From assembly GCA_003049465.1 (NCBI GenBank), contig PYSS01000170.1, positions 1 to 61,760 on the forward strand: a stretch of 61,760 bases of DNA, in the 5' to 3' direction. How positions within the stretch are numbered: the first letter of the stretch is position 1; each line of letters starts with the position of its first letter. This stretch comes from Magnaporthiopsis rhizophila (Eukaryota > Ascomycota > Sordariomycetes > Magnaporthales > Magnaporthaceae). The position numbers were made by a program, and so were the translations under genes. The notes under the pieces were generated by a model. The model ran no database searches and was not told where the DNA came from. It saw only the letters and a list, made by a program, of their open reading frames with translations. Shown here piece by piece: positions 9,839 to 20,607 of this stretch.

Positions 9839-12145
9839 ATGGCGTCCGATGAGGCTGTAAAACCCCGCAACATGTGGGCGATCCTTATTGGTATCGACAA
9901 GTACAGCCATGACGAGAAGGGAAAGCGGATAGCTAGGTCAGGGGACGTGATGGAGTGCCCCAAGGACCTGAGGGGAAGCGTCAACGACGTACTAAGCATT
10001 AGGCACTATCTGATTACCACTATGAGGATGGACCCAAAGCACATCCAGCTACTCCTGGCGCCTGTCGAGCACGGCACGTACAAGTTCGAGCTGCCGGGCA
10101 GGAGCGAGTACGAGGAGCCGACGTACGAGAACATGGTCAAGGTCCTGGCCGAGGTCCCGAAGTACGCTACAAAGAACGACCTGGTTTACATCCACTATTC
10201 GGGCCACGGCGGGCAGGCGACGACCGTGTTTGCCGACCTCAAGAAGAACGGCGACAGCATCGACCAATCGCTGATGCCGACCGACGTATGCACCGGGCGC
10301 TACTTGCGTGACGTCGAGCTCGGCGCTCTGCTGCAGGACATGGTCAAGGCCGGGACGGTGCTGACCGTGGTGCTCGACTGCTGCCACTCGGGGGGCGCGA
10401 TCCGGGGGGACGCGGATAGCGACGCCGACATGGCCGACGTGCGGGGCGAGCAGCTGGTGTGCCAGTCCAGCAAGAACGCTCGTAGTTGGCTGGTGCCGGC
10501 GGTAGAGGCTAGCGTGGCGCGTTGGGGCCACGTGCCCGGGTGGATGGAGTCGCCGAGGGGCTTCGTCGTGCTGGCCGCCTGCCTCGACTACCAGAAGGCC
10601 AGGGAGATGTGCGAGATGCCGCGCGATTGCCGAGAGCCCGAGGTCTGGCACGGCCGCCTGACCTACTGGCTGCTGGATACGCTGGTCAGCTGCGCGACCG
10701 GCCTCAGCGCGGCCGCCATCCACGCGCGCGTGTGCGCCAAGATCGAAAACGCCGTCCGGGACCAAACGCCGTACCTCGTCGGCGAGATCGACCGATTCTT
10801 CTTCGGGCCCGATCATCGGGCCCGGGTGTACGCCGTGCCGGTGAAGTCCGTCGAGCTGCACAAACGCCGGCTCACGCTGGCCGGCGGGCGTTTCCACGGC
10901 GTCAGGAAGGACTCCGAATACGCGATCCTGCCGCTGCATTTCGGGCTCGACAGGCGCATCCGGGAGGCGGACGTGCTGGCGCGCGTGCGCGTCCAGAAGG
11001 TCCTGTCGGGGACATCGACGGCGATCATCGCCGACGAGACGCCAAAGCCCGGGATCGAGGAGGGCTGTCCCGCCGTGTTGCAGAGCCTGCCCCTTGAGAT
11101 GCAGGCAGCCGTCCGCTTTGTCGGGGCGGACGACGGGCAGAGGAAGCAGTTCGAGGCGGCCTGGACCAAGAGTGCGAAGGGCCGCAGGCTGCTGCGGCTG
11201 CTGGAGAACGAGGATGCCGGCGACGCCATGTTCACCGTCACGGTCGAGGACGGCTGCTTCCAGGTCAAGGACCGGCCGCGCATGCTCACGGGCACGGCCG
11301 TGGCGCCGCTGCGCCCGTTGCGCTGGGACGCTGGCGACAGCATGCCCTGGCTGGTGCGGCGGCTCGAGCACGTGGCGCGGTACCACCTTCTACGCGGGCT
11401 CGCGAACCCGGGCTGCCCGGCGAGTGGGGCGCAGGACCTCGTCGACGTCGACGTAGCACCAGCGCCGGACGATGTCGAGCTCGACGACGGCGAAGTGCTC
11501 AGAGCGGCCGAGGATATGCCGCTCCGGAACGGCATGTACGAAGTGCCGGAGAAGCGCCTCTTCCGCATCACCGTCACCAATAAGGGCACGCTGCCGGTCG
11601 CGTGTACGATCCTGAACTTCAACCCTGGGCTCGGTATCGAAATTATCTACCCCAGTAACGGTACCGCGAACTACGACATCATTCCCGGCTCTAGCCCCGG
11701 CAGGGTAGGGGATAAGTCTGCCGATGGGCGGAGCGAGACGAAGAAGAGGGTCGTCGATGACTTCTGGGTCGAGATCTCCGGCGCCCCGCAGCAGCAGCAC
11801 CGGAGACAGCCGGGCGCGGGAGGTACGGCAGGGAATACAACGTGGGATGCCGCGGCAGCAGAGGCGACAGCGACTGTAGAGCTCTTCAAGGTGCTGGTGT
11901 CGAGGCCCGAGCGCGATGCGGGACCGCTAAGGCTGGCCAAGCTCAGGGAGGTAGAGCTGGGCGACTTCGGCCACCGCGGCGAGGAGGCCGACGACGCGGA
12001 TGCCTCGCTGAACACGCTCGACGACCTCCTAAACGAATTCATGCCGGTGACCCGCGACGGTCAGAGCGTCAGCAGCCGGAAGAGGGTGGGCATCGTCGAC
12101 TGGCAGACCAAGGACATATACGTGCGAGCGCTACCATCTTTCTGA
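9839..12145 (+). CDS. Caspase-domain protein (peptidase C14)
   Basis: A 768-residue single-exon protein. The ATG at 9839 has a good context (A at -3, G at +4) and begins just before the catalytic domain; an in-frame ATG at 9791 is less likely. The caspase fold starts at W-A-I-L-I-G-I-D. The dyad is His123 in Y-S-G-H-G-G and Cys182 in D-C-C-H-S-G. After about residue 330 comes a beta-rich region whose last part (a T-N-K-G-T-L-P-V segment and N-x-N-P-G-L-G-I) resembles the DUF4384-type beta domain found after fungal caspase domains. No TPR or WD repeats are seen. It is divergent from the TPR-CHAT gene and convergent (125 bp) with the small orphan gene. A role in proteolytic signalling or regulated cell death is inferred from family and context. 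Confidence 0.92.
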   Translation: MASDEAVKPRNMWAILIGIDKYSHDEKGKRIARSGDVMECPKDLRGSVNDVLSIRHYLITTMRMDPKHIQLLLAPVEHGTYKFELPGRSEYEEPTYENMVKVLAEVPKYATKNDLVYIHYSGHGGQATTVFADLKKNGDSIDQSLMPTDVCTGRYLRDVELGALLQDMVKAGTVLTVVLDCCHSGGAIRGDADSDADMADVRGEQLVCQSSKNARSWLVPAVEASVARWGHVPGWMESPRGFVVLAACLDYQKAREMCEMPRDCREPEVWHGRLTYWLLDTLVSCATGLSAAAIHARVCAKIENAVRDQTPYLVGEIDRFFFGPDHRARVYAVPVKSVELHKRRLTLAGGRFHGVRKDSEYAILPLHFGLDRRIREADVLARVRVQKVLSGTSTAIIADETPKPGIEEGCPAVLQSLPLEMQAAVRFVGADDGQRKQFEAAWTKSAKGRRLLRLLENEDAGDAMFTVTVEDGCFQVKDRPRMLTGTAVAPLRPLRWDAGDSMPWLVRRLEHVARYHLLRGLANPGCPASGAQDLVDVDVAPAPDDVELDDGEVLRAAEDMPLRNGMYEVPEKRLFRITVTNKGTLPVACTILNFNPGLGIEIIYPSNGTANYDIIPGSSPGRVGDKSADGRSETKKRVVDDFWVEISGAPQQQHRRQPGAGGTAGNTTWDAAAAEATATVELFKVLVSRPERDAGPLRLAKLREVELGDFGHRGEEADDADASLNTLDDLLNEFMPVTRDGQSVSSRKRVGIVDWQTKDIYVRALPSF

Positions 12146-12269
12146 TGATGGAACAAACCGTAGTTATGGCAATACGTGAATACGAATGGTAGCTAGCAGC
12201 TTGCCCCGGCTCCCTCGTCCCCGGTGTCGCCCGGACGTTGGATAAAAATATCGTATAAAGATTGTTCCT

Positions 12270-13235
12270 TCATTCGTCGGTCTCGTCCTCACCTGCGTAG
12301 AGTACATACTCCCCGGCTATCTCGGCGCTTTCGAAATTGCCCTCAAACTCGTCGGGCCCGGGGCCGCCCATTATTTCCACCTGGACGCCGTCCTCGCCCT
12401 CGTTGCCTCCGCCGCGCGAGCTGACCAGGGACTTCCAGCGGATGCCCTTTTCCAGGTAGGCGTTATCTGCCGAGCGAGTGGCGAACCAGGCGAAGCGAAT
12501 ACGGCGGTATAGCACCGCGTAGACGCGCTCGCCGGGAGCTGTGTAGTTTAGCTCCTCGCTCGAACTGGCGCTGGTTTGTACCGTGGCGGTGAGGTCGCCA
12601 GTGAGGGGCAGCGGCAAGCCCGCGCCGGCTGCGAGCATGCCGGCGGAGACGCTAGCGGAGACGTCGACGCCGCCGCCGCGCCCGTCGCTGTGCGACACAG
12701 TCGCGTCCGTTAGCGTCTTAAAGCCACATACGATATAGACGCGGCCGCCGTTGCCGGGCCGCAGGCCTTCGGACTCGAGCCAGGCGCGCGTGCCGCGGTC
12801 GCCTCTGCAGGCGGCGCGGAAGAAGGCGTCGGCGTTGCGCAACTGGCTTACTACGCAGAGGCGCGACCGCAGAGTCGTGCGGGACGACCGGTGCGACGAC
12901 AGCGGCGCCAGCGACAGCACCTCGAGCAGCTTCAGCTCCAGCCGCGTGCCGCGCGCGGCCTCGAGCGTGTCGTAGAAGTTCTCGAAGCGGTATTCCGCCA
13001 CGTTGGGCGCGAGGGCTTGCTCCTCCTCCTCCTGCTGCTGCTGTTGTTGTTCCTGCTGCTCTTGCGGCGGCAGCTGCCGCTTCGCGGCTGTATCGGGTAT
13101 CGGCCGCGCAGCTAGCACGGGCTCGTAGTAGTCCACATCGGGATACATCGGGTCGCGAACGAGACGGCCCAGCGAAATTGATGACGCCGGCAGGGGCTGG
13201 TTGAACAGCAGGCTAGTGACTCTGTCGAACCGCAT
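12270..13235 (-). CDS. Orphan protein, candidate effector or pore-former
   Basis: Predicted 321 residues from the ATG at 13235 (the longer frame to 13271 needs a TTG start). An N-terminal segment with a L-G-R-L-V-R-D motif is followed by a Q/E-rich low-complexity linker (about residues 55-70). A mixed alpha/beta core comes next. Its V-Y-I-V-C-G-F strand leads into a glycine/serine/alanine-rich stretch with alternating polar and small residues, and then a second strand (V-Y-A-V-L-Y-R). The tail is acidic. Paired beta strands around a G/S/A-rich amphipathic stretch recall gasdermin-type or other membrane-inserting beta-hairpins, but I cannot show homology. It converges on the caspase gene. I do not recognise the family with certainty; an effector role is inferred from shape and neighbours. 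Confidence 0.7.
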   Translation of the reverse strand: MRFDRVTSLLFNQPLPASSISLGRLVRDPMYPDVDYYEPVLAARPIPDTAAKRQLPPQEQQEQQQQQQEEEEQALAPNVAEYRFENFYDTLEAARGTRLELKLLEVLSLAPLSSHRSSRTTLRSRLCVVSQLRNADAFFRAACRGDRGTRAWLESEGLRPGNGGRVYIVCGFKTLTDATVSHSDGRGGGVDVSASVSAGMLAAGAGLPLPLTGDLTATVQTSASSSEELNYTAPGERVYAVLYRRIRFAWFATRSADNAYLEKGIRWKSLVSSRGGGNEGEDGVQVEIMGGPGPDEFEGNFESAEIAGEYVLYAGEDETDE

Positions 13236-13271
13236 AGTCGCCGAGGAGCGATGGCTACTTTCCAAGATCAA

Positions 13272-14960
13272 GAAGCTATCGTCAGTTGTCTGTGGACATG
13301 GAATTCGCTGCTATCCGAGCAATAGTCCCTTTATATGCTGGGCAATCGGCCAGGCCGCTGTGCATGATGGGGGCGAAGCGGTTTCAGATGCGCTACAGGA
13401 TGTGCTGATTGTTTTTGATTCGCACAAACCGTAGTCGATACAATCTATCCCACGTCTTACGTTGTCATGAACAGGAGCAGCAGCAGCAGTTTAATTACAT
13501 AGCTCGATGGAGGGGTGCATCCGGTAAACAACCCATTGGACTGTGGGGTGGGTGACGCGGCCAACAGGCCGCGTAGGTGACCCGGTAGGCTTTGCCGCTA
13601 CGCCAGGTGGCGATGAGCGCCATGGAGGCTGCCGTCTAGTTTTGGGTGAGAAACTGCAACAGTGCAGCGTCGCAATCAGGCGTGGGAGAGGCTCAAAGTA
13701 AACACTTCTGATGTTTTGCGCAGCAGTCTCGTAATGCGACATTATGGCAGTAAATACACTGACATAAGAACGTTCAGCTTGCCTTCAACTCCAGTCCATA
13801 TTATCGCAAGTCGCGGTCCTAGCGTCTAGCTTTCATTGCCCAGTGGGCGTGGCATCCTGTCGGCAGATTTCACTGTCGCAGCTGGGGTATGTGGCCGGCC
13901 CCCGGTGCGGTGCTGACAGCTCAGAACCCTAGCGCTCCTATTCGGCGTTCCCCCGTATTCATCCAGTGGCCGAAACGCAGCCCACGCGTGTTATTAAGCC
14001 AGCGTTGTGGGCAGGCCTCTGCTCCGCACCTTTTTTTTAGTTTCTTCATTTTAACCACCACTACGATTAATAGCACTATTTACCGTAGCACGCTTTTACA
14101 ACCGCCCCGCGGGCAAACGGGACGACGAAAATTATGTTTTTTTTTTTTTTTGGTTTTTTTTTAAAAAAAAAAATTAAAAAAAAATTTGGTGGTCAATATT
14201 CCCTGGACGCGGATGGGCGGCAAAATCGAATGAAGGACTTGGTTGTGGTGGATGGGATGCATATATTACAGGCGACAAAGTCGTGTGCCGTGTTTTTATT
14301 TCAGCCGTCCCACGATCTAACAGCATCCGATTCGAAATCGTCGTGTCGGGCTGCTGCTGGGTGGGATGCAGCAAAGCGACACGGCCCGTGAGCCCAGCCG
14401 AGTACCCCGTCGGGCACCTCTTGACAAGGGGACTTGTAGAAGCAGCTGGCGAAGGGGTTCCAGAATACCAAGCGTTAGTGCACCATCTGTCCACCATCAC
14501 GGGCTACTAAAGGCAGGCTTTGGAGTCCACAGCATGCCCACCCACAGGCCATGGCATAGGACTTTTGCGTTGTAGGAGATATAATTGGCCTAGGGATAGG
14601 ATGGGAAGTGTAGCATTTACACCCCGTCCCTGGCCCCAGCTTTACCTCGAGGAACATGCCCAACTTCATCCAGATATCACACATTGTTACACGGCCGCGG
14701 TACGGCGTTCGTCCATTTGGCCGCTAATCCGGCCACCAGGAGCAACTGAGATCCATCAAAGCCCAGCAAACGGGCCTTTCCCGCGAGCGGAAAAAGGCGA
14801 TACAAGGAATTCAGAGCGGGCCAAGCGACGGGCTGACCATGCATGGCGCCACAACGCGCAACGGAGACGACAGCCCCGGCCAGCAGGGACGACCTTGTCG
14901 CGGATGCGGATGGTATAACCACGTCCCACGAATCCGCTTCGGCCCGTCCACATCATTTTA
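13272..14960. other. Gene-poor stretch with T/A homopolymer tracts
   Basis: I see no gene. At about 14131-14187 a long T tract runs into an A tract, giving a near-palindromic poly(T)/poly(A) block that could form a hairpin or mark an insertion junction. GC content drops around it. The small ORFs have no motif. Confidence 0.4.
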
Positions 14961-14969
14961 TAAAATCGA

Positions 14970-15910
14970 GAGGCAGGTGGCCGAGTCCTTAACGCTCAAC
15001 CGAAAACAAAACATCGCCCTCCGGCTGATTTGTCGCCGGCTAAACCGGCTACGTCGCGACGAAAGCGGTATCCCCCAGCTCCCCCCTTCATTGGGGGCGA
15101 AGGCGGCACCGGGAAATCGCGCGTTATTGCCGCCGTCGCGGAGTTAAGCACCCGTACGGCAAAATGCCGTCGCCTTTTAATAACGGCGACGTCCGGCACA
15201 GCGGCCGTAAGCATTAATGAAATTATTACCCATTCCGTTTATAAATTTTCTAAAAAAACACGTTTATAAAAGCAGGCCGCGCCGGGGAATTAAACGGTTT
15301 CACATCGTTTGGCTCGGCAGCCCTCCGTATTGGCGGCAAATTAGGATGGGTCGGTAGAAAAAATACGTTCTGATTGTTAATGCAGTCGAGGTGTGAAGGG
15401 CTGTACGCAAGGTCAGCGTGCGTGGCATTGAGTGCCTGGAGAAAGTGATGAATAAACTAGCAAAAGGAAGGGATCTAACTGCCGGAGGCTCTGTGCCTCG
15501 AAGGGGGCTTTATACTACGATTCATAACACGAGGGCAGAAATTAGAGTAGCAGGAAGATGATATTCGGAGTAGGTTGGAGGCCGGAGGCCTGGTCCTGCA
15601 GAGATTTGGGATATCTCCGTGCGGGATCCCCCTTGTGGAGCCTCCTCCCTTATCGGGCGATAAGGCTCTCCAGGCCCAACTCCTCTATCTGCGATCAGGG
15701 CCCTTCTGGCCGTGACACTGATTATAAACGAGGTCAGCATGTTGGGCGTGCGGACGTTTTACGCCGTTAACGAACAGTTTTGCAGGCTCCGGGAGTCCAG
15801 CCAGGATTTCGGCGGCATCCCGGTGGCCGCCTTTTGCGGGGACTTCCGTCAGTTTCATCCCGTGCAGGAGAGATCGGTCCTCCTCGCCAGCTCGAGGGCT
15901 GAGGGATGTG
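14970..15910 (+). pseudogene. Decayed Helitron/Pif1-type helicase remnant
   Basis: Two fragments of a Pif1-like helicase are readable. At about 14970-15270 an N-terminal segment rich in L/N/R leads, after frame changes, to the P-loop G-G-E-G-G-T-G-K-S (15089-15119) and then L-L-I-T-A-T-S-G-T-A-A. At about 15712-15905 the Walker B region reads I-I-N-E-V-S-M-L-G, followed by F-G-G-I-P-V and F-C-G-D-F-R-Q-F-x-P-V. Between them (about 15300-15700) is unrelated sequence, perhaps an insertion. Frameshifts, stops, and the D to N change in the DE box show it is dead. Such helicases belong to the Rep/Hel proteins of fungal Helitrons. The Rep part and the element ends are not seen. Confidence 0.75.
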
Positions 15911-17230
15911 ATTGTCGAAACTCTGCACCAACGTAAGGAGCTGCTACATAAGGAGGAGGCACAAGGCTTGGCCCAGGAGGTTCCTATGCTAGCGTTTGAT
16001 TTGCTGGTGCATTTGCATCGGCAAAGCCACTACTGGTAGGCGATGGAATGGTCGCATGCAGGGAACTAACAGACAGAGATAGCCAGGCAGGATACGAATA
16101 GTCCCGTCACTGACAGCATCTTCAGCCTTCAGACTTGAGTGTCCAGTGGGCAAGAATTACTGTATTATCTCAATAAACTATCTATCTAGGTGGTAGGTAT
16201 CAAGGTAGGTATGCGAACGCCAGAACGGCACCGACGGCCGGCGGCTCGGCCGTCGGTGGGTCTCAAGATGCCGTTTGCAAGGCATTCTAGAAAGGGTGAG
16301 ATCGCGTCATTGTGGGGCGGAGGCTGGGGGAGCCTAGCAATGAGGAGGTGAAACAAGAAAGTGGCTGCCGCGTTGGGCCATGGAACAACTGCAAGGGTCG
16401 TCCACAGGTCACGGGCCATGCGACTCGGCATGACCACGGGATCAGGCTACCATCACGTCGGTGGGAGGGTATAAGTACCGTTCAGAGTGTTTTGTTGTCT
16501 CGAAATGGCTTACGAAGGCGTTAGGCAGCTTGGAAGTGATGACTGATGTGGGAGGGACATCGTTGGGTTTTGGGTGTTTGCTGAAAAGAGGGAAGCTGGA
16601 TGGAGAGGCGCCGTTCGAGGATGGGTCTCAGGCCGCCATTTTCCTATCTAAATTTACTTGCCTATTCTCATCCCTATACCGAGAATCCTGATTGTCGCCG
16701 GGCATGCGCCGTACGGTCTCGTTCTCGACAGCCTGGCTGAAGGGCCGATCGCGATTGCCTATCCGCACGCACAAGGCGAGAATCCCTCACAGACTCACCC
16801 TGCAGTGCCTGCTTTGTAGCTGTGGGATGTCTGCGGCTCTTGACCCAGCATCGAGAGTCCCGGAAAACGCTCAAAAGTGACCTGGGAAAGAGCCGTCGCT
16901 ACATGGATGAACGGCTTGAGAGACAAGCCCGGAGAAGTAGGGCTTCTCGGCTGTGCAAATCTAACAAAGCTCCACTTCACGAAACCTCCACGCACGGCTA
17001 CTAGGCCTCGTAACACAACAGGAGCCTAGCCTCAATGCCTGCTCGTCCTGTGGAGCTGCCGGGTTGGAGAAAGAAACAGTGCGGGGCCCATTGAGGCAGA
17101 TGCCTTGCCATCAGGCTAGGGCATACGGGAATTATGTACACCGGGATGGCCGGCCTCCTCTGTCACCGCATCCTCCTGGATTTCCAGACGATAGCCTCGG
17201 ACGCCGTCTGACAGTCGAGATAACACCACT
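15911..17230. other. Intergenic stretch, no supported gene
   Basis: Probably includes the tail of the helicase element. The short ORFs here (for example 16312-16524 and 16461-16691, plus) have no recognisable motif, splice-consistent partner or composition bias. Nothing else to report. Confidence 0.35.
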
Positions 17231-17238
17231 TGTAGGTG

Positions 17239-17847
17239 TCACAATAACAAACCTGGATGAGTGCGAACCAGCGTTGGGACCACGCTCAAGGAACTGGATG
17301 CACAGCTGCAGCTATAGGTTTGCCGTTCTAGCCGCATTGTCCGACAATCATTATAGGTCGGGCCATTGAACTTGATCTTGAGAAAAAGCCCGATCGGACA
17401 GACGACATCGAGCCGTACATGAAGCCCGAGGTTTCGAGTCGGTAGCACGTTGACATCAGCCGCGCTCGTTCCCAGCAGAACCCAGGTTGACAACACCGGC
17501 TTGTTGCCACTCGGCAGCTGGTGACAGGAGCGTCTGCTCTTGAGGGTCCTTCGAATATATATGTCAATATCGCCGGTCTCGATAGCAACCGGGCAGGGTC
17601 TTCTTCTCCAGCCGTCGACGGACTTATCATACAGGGGCTCTAGCATCGAGAAAGTCTCCTCTGGTACCTGCGGGCGGATTACTTCCATGTCGGAGCGGAG
17701 CATACCGACTCGATAGATGCCCATGCCGGAGGTGCATGCCCGAAAGATGCCGATGCGGAGACTCCCATGGAGAGGACGCCGGCGGGCAGACGCCGATCCA
17801 GAAGCTGTCGATTCGCCGGATGTCAATCGAAGAAAGTTGACGACCAA
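17239..17847 (-). CDS. Doubtful hypothetical ORF
   Basis: An open frame of 202 residues (slightly shorter if an internal Met is used) with no motif that I recognise. It has no signal peptide, membrane segment or repeat, and its neighbours are repeat debris and a BTB gene. It could be a lineage-specific gene, an exon of a spliced gene, or chance. I record it because it is the only longer open frame between the helicase remnant and the BTB gene. Confidence 0.2.
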   Translation of the reverse strand: MVVNFLRLTSGESTASGSASARRRPLHGSLRIGIFRACTSGMGIYRVGMLRSDMEVIRPQVPEETFSMLEPLYDKSVDGWRRRPCPVAIETGDIDIYIRRTLKSRRSCHQLPSGNKPVLSTWVLLGTSAADVNVLPTRNLGLHVRLDVVCPIGLFLKIKFNGPTYNDCRTMRLERQTYSCSCASSSLSVVPTLVRTHPGLLL

Positions 17848-18062
17848 AAGCCGACGTCCAGGGACCTACCCCCAGTATATGACATTCATGGGCAGCGTTC
17901 AACAAGTTGGTAGCTAACGGGATAAACTACTACCTAGGTACTCAGGCACATTATATTACCATCTAGTCGCGCCAAGTATCATTTTATCATCATGGAAAGT
18001 AGCAGGCATGTCAAACAACGCAAAACGAAAGCCCTTGTTTCTGGTCTGGTTTACGCCTCGTG

Positions 18063-19849
18063 TCATGTACCCGCCAGGAACGTCTTCTGCTCATTCCTCG
18101 AATGTTCCGAGCTGAAGGCGTCGAGCTTGACTGCGACGAGAACGCACTCGACGGCGCACTTGCCAGCACTCGAGCTTTGAATGCGCAGCCTCCACTGGCC
18201 CGTCCGCACGGCCCACTCGTCATGGCCATCTACCGACAGGCCCGGGTCGAGCCGCCGCCTCTTACGCATGGGGCCCGCAAGCATCGGGAACTCCATCCCG
18301 CCGCCTCCGCCGGCGCTGTTGGGCATGGGCGCGGCGGCGGCGTGGTCGGCGGGGACGGTGGTTGAACCCTGGTAATGGCGGTCCAGGGAGTCTCGGTGGC
18401 CAGCGTACGGCCTGCCGTCGAGCGTGATGGCGGTATCGTAATCGATGACGACGCGCACGAGGTCATCGCTTATCGGGGTGTTGCCTGGCGTTGGCGGCTG
18501 GCTACTAGCGCCGCCGCCCTTGGGTGGGAGCATGCCGAGGGGCTGCATCGTGGGCGGCAGGCTGAGCTTGGTGGAAATGACCTCGAATAAGCGCGCGATG
18601 CGCGTCTTGAAGTCGCGGAAGAACTCGGCGCGGCCCAGAATGACGAGCGCCGCCGGGTCCGCGGGCGACCCTGCGATGCCGAAGGCGCCTATTGGCAAGT
18701 GCAAGCGAGTGGATTCGCTGCCGATCTCCAGCACGAGCTCGGCGGGCTTGTCGTCGACGAAGGGGCGGGCGTAGTTGATCCAGGCGGCCAGGGGGTCGGC
18801 CGGGTAGGGCTCCGGGCCAATGCTGATGCCGGATTTGAGGATGTCCTCGACCCGGAGGACGATCTCGTCGCGGCCGCGGGACTGGTTGTGCGAGATGGAG
18901 TGGGGGATGAGCCGCTGCTCGAGCCCTTTGAAGTTGAAGTAGCGGCAGTCGCGAAGCAGCTCCTGGCGGTGGGCCTCGTCGCGGATGCTGATGGGATAGC
19001 CCCTGAGCAGGTGTAGGAGCTCCTGGAACGTGTCGGCGGACCGGTGCGGCACAGACGGGGGCATTATGGAGGGTGGGCGGATGAGGTCCTTGCGGTCCAG
19101 ACCCGGGAAGAGGTCATCGGGGGAGGAGAAGAAGATTGCAAAGCCCAGAGTGAAGAAGTTGGGTGAGTTGCCCGGGTGCTGGAACAGATCACGTGGGATC
19201 TGGAACTCGCGGTGGCCGATGGACATGAAGATGGACTCTTCGTACAGCTGCGAGATCAACTTCGGGACTGTATGAGTGCGGATGAGACGAGGCCAACAGG
19301 AGGGGTAATCCCGAGCCAGTGAGAGGAGGTGGTAAGCACTTGGACGTAAACTACATCATGGCATAGAGTGTGGGAGAGAGGAGGTTGAGTCGCACGAGAG
19401 TAGAATTGAGCGTCGGCAAACAGCCGCACAAAGTGAGTGCCATCACGAGGCTTGACATGATAACCCTGAAGATGAAGGGCGATGTCGTTGAAGGTGCTGG
19501 GGTCACGGTCGATGTAGAGGGTACGGATGGCCAAGGAGGGATCCTCGCCTCTCTCCTCGGCCGCCCTGATCTGGCATTGGAAGTACTGTGAGAAGTACGA
19601 CGGTGCTGCCGAGTCGGACGGGTGTCAGCGCCTGTGCTTCTTGTGTTCCCAGGGAGGTGTCAGGGGCCTACCGTCGGAGGAGAGCGATGCGCCCGAGAGC
19701 TTGAAGAGCTCGGAGCCGATCTGGACGGGAAAGACGCGCTCGTGGGGCAGGATATGCGGGATCTTGGTGATGAGCTTGACCGTCTGGGACGGCTGCTGGA
19801 ACCCGCTGCCCGGGGTTTGGCCTTCGCTGGGGGTGCGATTTTGTGCCAT
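18063..19849 (-). CDS. BTB/POZ (T1/KCTD-type) domain protein
   Basis: Three exons: 19849-19672, 19605-19396 and 19267-18063, with introns of 66 and 128 bp; the product is 530 residues. Exons 1-2 encode a BTB domain that starts with V-F-P-V-Q-I-G and L-F-x-L-S-G-A-S-L and continues with S-Y-F-x-x-Y-F, L-Y-I-D-R-D-P and D-I-A-L-H-L-Q-G-Y. The following exon keeps G-H-R-E-F-Q-I-P-R-D, a second BTB-like segment. The C-terminal half has G/P-rich disorder and an M-R-K-R-R-R basic patch that could be a nuclear signal. Fungal proteins of this type resemble the KCTD/Whi2 group, which act as adaptors in stress signalling or ubiquitin ligases. The specific partner is unknown. The ATG at 19849 was chosen because it sits next to the start of similarity. 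Confidence 0.82.
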
Positions 19850-20607
19850 TTGGCGTGCGTGGGCACGCGGGTCGGACTGAGGTACGGGGCTCTCAGTCAG
19901 TGTCGGTGTAATGATGGATGTAAGGTATCGCAAGCTGCTCCGATTCGCAGTCGTGGATGCGGAGCCGTGGAGATTTGATTCAATACCAAGCCGCCGCGCA
20001 CGGGAGCGCGAGTCAGCCACGTGCGGTGCGGCCCGGTTTTTTGAGCGTGCTGATTTGGTAAGCCAAGTGGCATCCTGGCTCAGCGGGAGGCTGCAACCTG
20101 TCAATGTATGCCAAGACGCGGTTAGGTTAGCCGCCATAAAGATGAGATGCCCCCCATTCCTCATAAATAGGATCTGCCGCTGCAGACACCGCGTTTCCTA
20201 TTTCAGTTTTCTCTTCACGCGTCTCTTGGATGATCCAGCCCCTACCCAATTCCCATTATCTGCTGAGGCGGTTATGAAATCCCTGAAATGGCTGAGGTGT
20301 TCTTGCGCCTTTGGAAGCCTCGCAAACTTGGCCCACAAGCGAATGCCACTATCACCGCCCCATTTCCGGTTCCGCGGGAATCCTAATTTCTGCTCGGAAA
20401 TTCCATATGAGTGACATTGAATGCGGCCTCCGCGAGACCAATCCACTGCACTCGCCAATTGACTGTACACAGCCTCGGCTCACCACCAAAAGGGCTGGGC
20501 CCCGGCTATAGGTTGTTGAGAGGTCGGATAACAAAGACAATGAGAATGACAATCAGACTGGCTCGGCTACCACGCCTCTTGTCCTCCATCTCCTACTTCC
20601 GCGCAGC
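19850..20607. other. Intergenic region upstream of BTB gene
   Basis: Contains the 5' region of the BTB gene and the 3' end of the neighbouring minus-strand gene. A short minus-strand reading frame extends upstream of the BTB ATG to 20164 but shows no conserved content. No RNA gene or repeat seen. Confidence 0.35.

Noticed and set aside
10049..11386. 445-residue minus-strand open frame
   Set aside because: Antisense shadow of the caspase gene; composition typical of GC-rich reverse strands.
13235..13271. Longer N-terminus for the orphan gene
   Set aside because: It would need a TTG start. The ATG at 13235 is the first standard start in frame.
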